From Pochonia chlamydosporia 170 (Eukaryota > Ascomycota > Sordariomycetes > Hypocreales > Clavicipitaceae), in NCBI RefSeq assembly GCF_001653235.2, contig NC_035795.1, forward strand, positions 620,001 through 684,000: a stretch of 64,000 bases of DNA, written 5' to 3'. Every line of letters begins with the position of its first letter. Position 1 is the first letter of the stretch. Of the stretch, positions 58,701 through 64,000 are shown one piece after another. The position numbers and the translations under genes are program-made. The notes beneath the pieces were generated by a model. The model saw only the letters and a program-made list of their open reading frames with translations, was not told where the DNA came from and did no database searches.

Positions 58701-60331
58701 ATCTGCGATGCAGAGCAGTATGGCTCATATCTTAGAAAGAGTAGGAGACCAAACAGATCCTTTACATCATCTTTAACCGGCGTTCCAGTGATACCCCATG
58801 CGTTAACGCGAGGCAGCACACGAGCAACAGATGCTGCCTGGCTATACCCGTTCTCAATCATCTGTGCCTCATCGAGACACAGCCGCCACCAGGATATCTT
58901 AACTAGAGGAGATGTTGTTCGAGGGTATGCTCTCTCGAATCTGCGAGATCGTTGCGGCGGCTCAAGCGCAAAGTGCAGCTCCGCGGAAAGCACAGAGTAG
59001 GTTGTAATGACGACATCGTAACCACACAATTCTTCAATGATGGTTTCTTCCTGCCCATCTTTCATTTTCTTGCAACCCTGATAATGCTTCACCCGCAGAC
59101 TCGGGGCATGTCGGCCAATCTCCGTTATCCACTGTTGTCGCAGAGATTCTGGAGTCACAATCAACGTAGCACCCGTCGCGGCAAGTCCATCCATCTTAAA
59201 TCCGTTTTGTTGTGCTTGATGCTCCACACGTCTATGCAGGAGAATAAGTCCTAATATTTCAAGAGTCTTGCCGAGGCCCATCTCCTCTGCCAATATTCCA
59301 CCTTTGACAGATCTATCCGCTCGTTTGTACAAGCTTTTGTCTCTTGTGATGGTTTGAAATAAATCGCTTATAAACACATCCTTTCCATCCGCATCCTGAA
59401 TTGTTCGAAAACTGTCGATTGAGGTTTTGTGGTCCTCCAAGGGGATCGTTTGTAGCCTAGCTTCCGAACTGGACCAGCCTACGCCTTCTCTTGACAAAAG
59501 CCACTGTAGTGTTCTCCTCTGATATGGAAACAATGTTGATTCGAGCCCTGGTACTTGAATATCTAGAGCACCTTTGTCGTCCTTTGGCGGAACATGCGCC
59601 GCCTCATAAAAGTCCATAGGCGACCATGCTGACTCTTCGTCGTTCTCGGTATCTGGGCAAAACGAATCGACCAGTTGTGACGTTGTTTTTCGATCGTTGG
59701 AATTCGGCAATGGATAGTACGGCGACGGTGTTTCATTCCAATTCAAATCGAATGATATGTGCGTCGTGACCATGCGATCGTGCAGGATGAGTGATATCGC
59801 CACTTTAGCCCAAATATCACCAGGACTGTCCCGTTTCCCATTTGCGCCAACAATTTCAAGAATTTTGACAGTACTCGCTTCAATCTCATCCGCTTTTAGG
59901 GAAATGGATGTGGCAAATGACCCTTGCGGAGCACCCGGTCGGGAGGTAATCGACAGGGTGTTATTGCGCAAAGTGAACCTCAAGTACCGTCCAACATCCT
60001 CGAATGTTTTGGCAAATGGTGACGCATCATCCCCATTAAATGTTCGAGAAAATAGAATTCTCCCTTTCGCCAAGCAAACCGGAGAGTATGGCTCAGCCGA
60101 GATTTTGCGACGCTTCACTGAGGCGTCTGTGCCATTCACAGCCCCAATTTCGCTTGTCGTGAGAAATGCTGCAAAATAATCAACCACCTCTAAAGGGAAA
60201 GGATCTTTACATCACAAAAGTCAGTTTCTTTCATACAGAATCTCTAGAAGTTCCTTACCATCTATCCTGAGATCGATTCCTGATATAGCCGCGGACTTAA
60301 ACGGCCGTCGGGCCGCCGTCCTCTGAGGCAT
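55798..60331 (-). CDS. IRC20: SNF2-family ATPase with RING finger (Irc20/SHPRH-type)
   Basis: Probable chromatin or repair ATPase with ubiquitin ligase activity, 1450 residues. Exons are 60331-60259, 60189-56980, 56926-56479 and 56419-55798. The Walker A motif EEMGLGKT is at about residue 328, the motif II DEAQ at about 463 and GITGTPV just after. A long, charged helical insertion (about residues 620-1090) separates the two helicase halves. The C3HC4 RING finger (CVICQMPF, CGHQFCKEC, CPVCKRG) starts near residue 1112. The C-terminal helicase lobe (SIVFSQYRDFLHIL, ARVDRIGQ) begins near 1236. The first exon encodes MPQRTAARRPFKSAA. Yeast Irc20 and human SHPRH have this arrangement. It is head-to-head with mS41. 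Confidence 0.93.
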
Positions 60332-60822
60332 GTTGCATTCACAAAGGTTGAAACGGCTTCATTTGGCCCCTTTGTGATGAACCGATATATTTGAAGACCT
60401 TTTGGGCGAGATATCTGACGAAAAAGTGTTGGTGATGGTGAAGGAAACTAAAATGAACACGGAGCTATGAAGTCAACAGCTGCCTTACACCCGTCTTTCC
60501 AACCCTCAGCCTGGCGACTGCCCCACCATGAGGCAATGCGCTCACCAATAGACAGACGCATTTTGCGCCACAGTGGCTAGGTCCTTGCAGCCTTGCTTAC
60601 GTAACTTTCCAACCAGCAAATTTCAAGATTGGTGATGCTTTCCAGGAGCTTCAGTGACAATTTGTCTTGCACGACCTTCTAACAATTGGTTAATTGCGCC
60701 ACCTTTTCGCTTGCCAATATAACACAAAAGGTGAGCTCTAACTCAATATCATCAGCATAGCCTGACGCTATCGTCACATATTCCCCAAAAAGGCCAAAAT
60801 TGCTGATTCTGCTGCAGCCAAG
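60332..60822. promoter_or_regulatory. Divergent promoter IRC20 / mS41
   Basis: 491 bp between two start codons; no gene. A CCAAT box lies on the minus strand near 60687-60691 (ATTGG on the plus strand). Confidence 0.4.
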
Positions 60823-61524
60823 ATGAGGGCTCCTGGCCTCCGAGCTTCTCTGCGTCTCATCGCACCAAACACATCTCTCGCAAATGGCATACAAATCAGA
60901 TTCTTGCACAAGACCCGACCTCCGCATACGATACCCCAACCACGCCCCTTCGTTCCCGACGTACCTACCTTCCTAACCCTCATCGGGCGCGGCCTGAATA
61001 AGCACGCATCCAAGTTCCCATCATGGGACGCCCTCTTCTCTCTCACCTCTCCTGAACTCAAAGAACTCGGAATCGAACCCCCACGAAACAGACGATATCT
61101 CCTCCAATGGATGCAACGATACCGCAAGGGCGCGCTGGGTCCTGGCGGTGATTTCGAATTCGTCAAGGACGGCGAAGCGATTCTCAAGGTAGCCACGCCG
61201 CCTGCCTCTGTTGTGACCGACACAAAATGGGTCGTCAATGTTCCCCATGGTGCAGGAGCCGAAGCCGAGACGTCATCAGAACCCTCAACATTACCCCGAC
61301 CCAAGGGCTACACAGTTCGCGGATCGAGGTCAATAACTGGCCCGTACGCGCAGCCGCTTCCCGAAGAGGCGGGTGCGGTGGTGAAAGTCACAGAGGGCAT
61401 GTGGGAGCAGCGCCGTGGACGAAAGATTGATGGCGGTGAGCGACGCAGAGCAGAGGTGCGCTTTAAGAGACGATCCGCGGAACGAAGAGCAGAGAGAGAG
61501 TCAGAGATGATGGCGAAAATGTAA
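60823..61524 (+). CDS. FYV4: Mitochondrial small ribosomal subunit protein mS41 (IGR motif)
   Basis: Mitoribosomal small-subunit protein known in yeast as Fyv4; 233 residues, intronless. The N-terminus (MRAPGLRASLRLIAPNTSLA) looks like a mitochondrial presequence. The IGR motif domain spans about residues 45-105: VPTFLTLIGRGLNKHASKFP, LFSLTSPELKELGIEPPRNR, RYLLQWMQRYRKG. A GGGD-type loop and a basic C-terminal tail (RRAEVRFKRRSAERRAERES) follow. The family is usually shorter in yeast; the longer tail is common in filamentous fungi. Confidence 0.92.
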   Translation: MRAPGLRASLRLIAPNTSLANGIQIRFLHKTRPPHTIPQPRPFVPDVPTFLTLIGRGLNKHASKFPSWDALFSLTSPELKELGIEPPRNRRYLLQWMQRYRKGALGPGGDFEFVKDGEAILKVATPPASVVTDTKWVVNVPHGAGAEAETSSEPSTLPRPKGYTVRGSRSITGPYAQPLPEEAGAVVKVTEGMWEQRRGRKIDGGERRRAEVRFKRRSAERRAERESEMMAKM

Positions 61525-62580
61525 TTTGGTCTGGATAGATGAAATGCTGTGAGATCACGGTAACGCCGTTGTATTCTAGACATTGTATCCATAGCTGTTG
61601 GGCTGAATACCCATAAATGCCAATATACTGACGACATTGGCTGCTAAGGTGTGTGGACGTGATGAAGGTGTACTTGAAGTTGAGCCAGCTGTCGAAGGCC
61701 AAGTTGTTCTGCTGTTAAACGTTCAACAACTCACGTTGCGATTCTACCGAACCGTAAACGCGTGCTGCTAATGTTCGCCATATTGTAATCCAGTTGTTGT
61801 CCGTTGCAGCAGCGATAGACTTCACAGCTGGTATCGATCGTCTGGAACCTTCAAACAATATACAATATCAAGGCTGACTTGACAGATTAGGATTAGACGT
61901 ATTCCTTACAAAAAATATTTGCAGCCTGATGATGCCGCAGTGAAACCACCGCCTCTGTAAATTTACAAGGTCTTCTTGTTCGCAAACTACGCCAACAGCC
62001 GCTTTTCATTGCACAATCAAGGTACATTACCAGTTGCATTCATCGCATGACGAGCTACTTCTAGAATATCGAAGCAGCAAACAGAGTACAAAACGAGTTG
62101 AGGACATGAAAGCACCTAGGTAATGTTCACCACCAACAGTGCCGAGCCAAGATCAATCACACGTTTCAAAGCCTCTCTATTCACGGTATAAAGATCTTGC
62201 CAGTCTAAAGAACTCCGGGGTTTTAGCCATACCATCCGTCGTTCTGGCCCGGACCTTAATTACTTCTCCTTGAAGTATACCTGTCGAGTCAAAGTAATAA
62301 TACCTGTGGAGTTTGATCCAAACGTTTCATCGATATGCACTTTCCAATATCCTCATTTAACGGAACAAAGATATCACGGTAAAGGACAGAATATATAATC
62401 GAAATTGTTCTTAAGCTATCTACGCTAAGCAAATGCCTGGTATACCTCGCCATGACCGATATATTGTCTATTAAACCAAAACCTGACGCCACGAATCATC
62501 ACAATTCCTAATCATCGACGTGTGAACACGGTAAACCATTTCTAGAGACGGCAATTGGCCTGAGGGCTCATGTTATTCGA
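61525..62580. other. Convergent 3' intergenic region
   Basis: 1.06 kb, AT-rich, with no supported gene or repeat. Confidence 0.55.
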
Positions 62581-63845
62581 TCACGCGCCGAGTCCACGTC
62601 TTTGGCTGGCTCCGTCAAACTTTGCCTTCATACCCTCTTCGAATTGGCGTCGAATGTCAGCCTCGGCCTTGACAGAATCCGTCTTGGTGTTGGTGGTGCT
62701 TCCCAACGCAGCACCGCCCTTTTTCCCACCAAGAAGTCTCATGAACTTGCTCCGTCGCTCGGATCCCCCTTCCAGGCCACCGACATTCCATTGTTCAGCG
62801 GCGTTGTCAGTAGAAACCTCGGGCTTGTCCCCTTTGACTCTCTTCACTTTCGCCGGTTTATTCTTTTTCGCTGCTTTCTCCTTCTTTTCATTTTTCTTCT
62901 TCTTCTGTTTCTTCGTCTCTTCTACTTCCGATTCTGATTCTGATTCTGATGATTCCGATTCCGATTCTGATTCCGATTCTGATTCGCTGGTTTCATCCGA
63001 GTCTGGGCTTGCTTCGACCTTGACAGTCTTGCTCTTCTTGGGCTTGGATCCTGCATTTCCAGATGAAGCCTTGTTCTTGCTCGTAGTTGCATCACTTTCT
63101 CTTCGGCGCTTTTTCGTATCTATGACGAACACGGCAGAAGCGGTAGGTTCGATCGGCGCACCCCCATCAGAATCTGACGAAGACGAGGATGTGGTGGATT
63201 TTGCGTCACTTTCTTCTCCAGACGAAGCGGCGTTGTCATCGTCTTGAGATTTGGCGTCAGCCAGCTGCAGAATCTTGTTAGCCACGATATTTCCGACGGG
63301 TTTAGGCAAGACATGTTTGTTGTGCGATGGCAGTCCACAGGCCGAGCCAACCGGGCTTTTCTTAAGGGAGCCGATAGACGAATTCATCAACCTACCGTCT
63401 TGGCTTCTGTCATCAACCGGTATTGCTCAGTAGCTTTCTTGGCCTCAGCAAGCAGCTTGTTTCCCTGTATTTCTAGTCTCTTTGCTCGCTTTAAGAGCCG
63501 TTGACGCTTCTTTTCCTTCTTTTGGGGAGCATTTGCAATCGCCTTTGCTTTTTTTGCAGCCCTGAGTTCATTCTTGCGATCTCTGTTGTTGCGGGTTCGC
63601 TTGGCCTTGTTGGTCGAAGCCTTCTTTGCCTTCTTCAATTCCTTCCTAACAGCTGCACGGTGCACAATCGTGGCGGTTTCGTCAGCAACGTGCACAACCA
63701 CCAGAAAATTGGATCACATGCAATGAGAGAAGCCCTGTCACTCCGTTTGCTACCGGCAGTCTCCCGGCGGATGATGGAGGTAGTGTGCAAAGCTAACGCC
63801 AGAACTCTACGTACCTTTGGGGGGTAGAGGTGTCTTCGTGACCAT
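62581..63845 (-). CDS. SMAP-domain nuclear/nucleolar basic protein
   Basis: A 323-residue low-complexity protein. Exons are 63845-63815, 63652-63396 and 63264-62581. It begins MVTKTPLPPK and continues with a strongly basic helix (AVRKELKKAKKASTNKAKRT, KKEKKRQRLLKRAKRLE). Then come a serine/acidic region with S-E-S-E repeats (about residues 190-215), a lysine cluster, and the C-terminal conserved block QWNVGGLEGGSERRSKFMRL with IRRQFEEGMKAKFDG. That last block is the small acidic protein-like (SMAP) domain. A nucleolar location is likely from composition. The second acceptor (63265) was chosen because the nearer one would give a 35-nt intron; the first two introns are inferred. Confidence 0.75.
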
Positions 63846-64000
63846 TTTGCTCGCCGTAGAGTTCGGTGAACTCGGGAGATAGTGTGACTAACTGGACAAA
63901 TTGGAAACAGTTCGTAACGTCGACAGCCCGAGAAATGCGAATTTCCCGAGTTGTTTCGCTCAAAAGTCCCGAGAAGATGGGGGCCAAAACGGCAGGGAAT
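63846..64000. promoter_or_regulatory. Upstream region of the SMAP-domain gene
   Basis: The last 155 bases, presumably its 5' leader and promoter. No further gene is visible. Confidence 0.4.

Noticed and set aside
63361..63395. 35-nt intron in the SMAP-domain gene
   Set aside because: Too short for a fungal intron; an acceptor at 63265 fits better.
1..64000. tRNA, rRNA, CRISPR, transposon or biosynthetic gene cluster
   Set aside because: I looked by eye for T-loop sequences, 5S-like sequence, direct-repeat arrays, transposase, reverse transcriptase and PKS/NRPS motifs and saw none; a covariance-model search could still find small RNAs.

Overview
The window is nuclear DNA of a filamentous ascomycete (Pezizomycotina, most likely Sordariomycetes and plausibly Hypocreales). 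The evidence is the gene set (EIS1 eisosome protein, RCY1 recyclin, COQ10, MID1, RFX factor, HOM3), many short GT-AG introns of about 49-160 nt with CTAAC/CTGAC-like branch points, and frame-restoring splice junctions in almost every gene. I reconstructed 20 protein-coding genes by joining exons at splice sites and checking that the summed exon length is divisible by three. I recognised no tRNA, rRNA, CRISPR, transposon or secondary-metabolite cluster.

Layout: 1-2681 is non-coding. 2682-5449 (+) is an F-BAR/DEP/RhoGAP protein, convergent with AP-3 delta (6065-9553, -). AP-3 delta is head-to-head with COQ10 (10390-11052, +), which converges on a coiled-coil/ubiquitin-like-domain protein (11845-13968, -). 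A gene-free stretch of about 6.3 kb follows (13969-20301). Then come EMC2 (-) and a Trm140-type tRNA methyltransferase (+) sharing a 507-bp divergent promoter, an atypical tyrosine phosphatase (-), and a second gene-poor stretch of 2.6 kb. Next are EIS1 (+), a Frag1/DRAM/Sfk1 membrane protein (-), the CDK7-type kinase (+), recyclin RCY1 (-), aspartokinase HOM3 (-) and an RFX transcription factor (-). Last are YOP1 (+), the MID1 calcium-channel subunit (+), a FabG-type reductase (+), an IRC22/TRAP-alpha-like ER protein (+), an IRC20/SHPRH-type helicase-RING protein (-), mitoribosomal mS41 (+) and a SMAP-domain nuclear protein (-).

The genes are housekeeping and do not form one pathway, although about half act on membranes (AP-3 sorting, EMC insertion, ER shaping, recycling, eisosomes, plasma-membrane calcium entry). 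Most of the unusual signal lies in gene architecture and non-coding DNA: a start codon apparently split by an intron in AP-3 delta; coding exons of 2, 5, 10 and 20 nt; a GC-AG intron; a RhoGAP domain without the arginine finger; and a 9-mer, TACGGAGTA, present eight times and only between genes. I did not find a convincing new multi-gene system.
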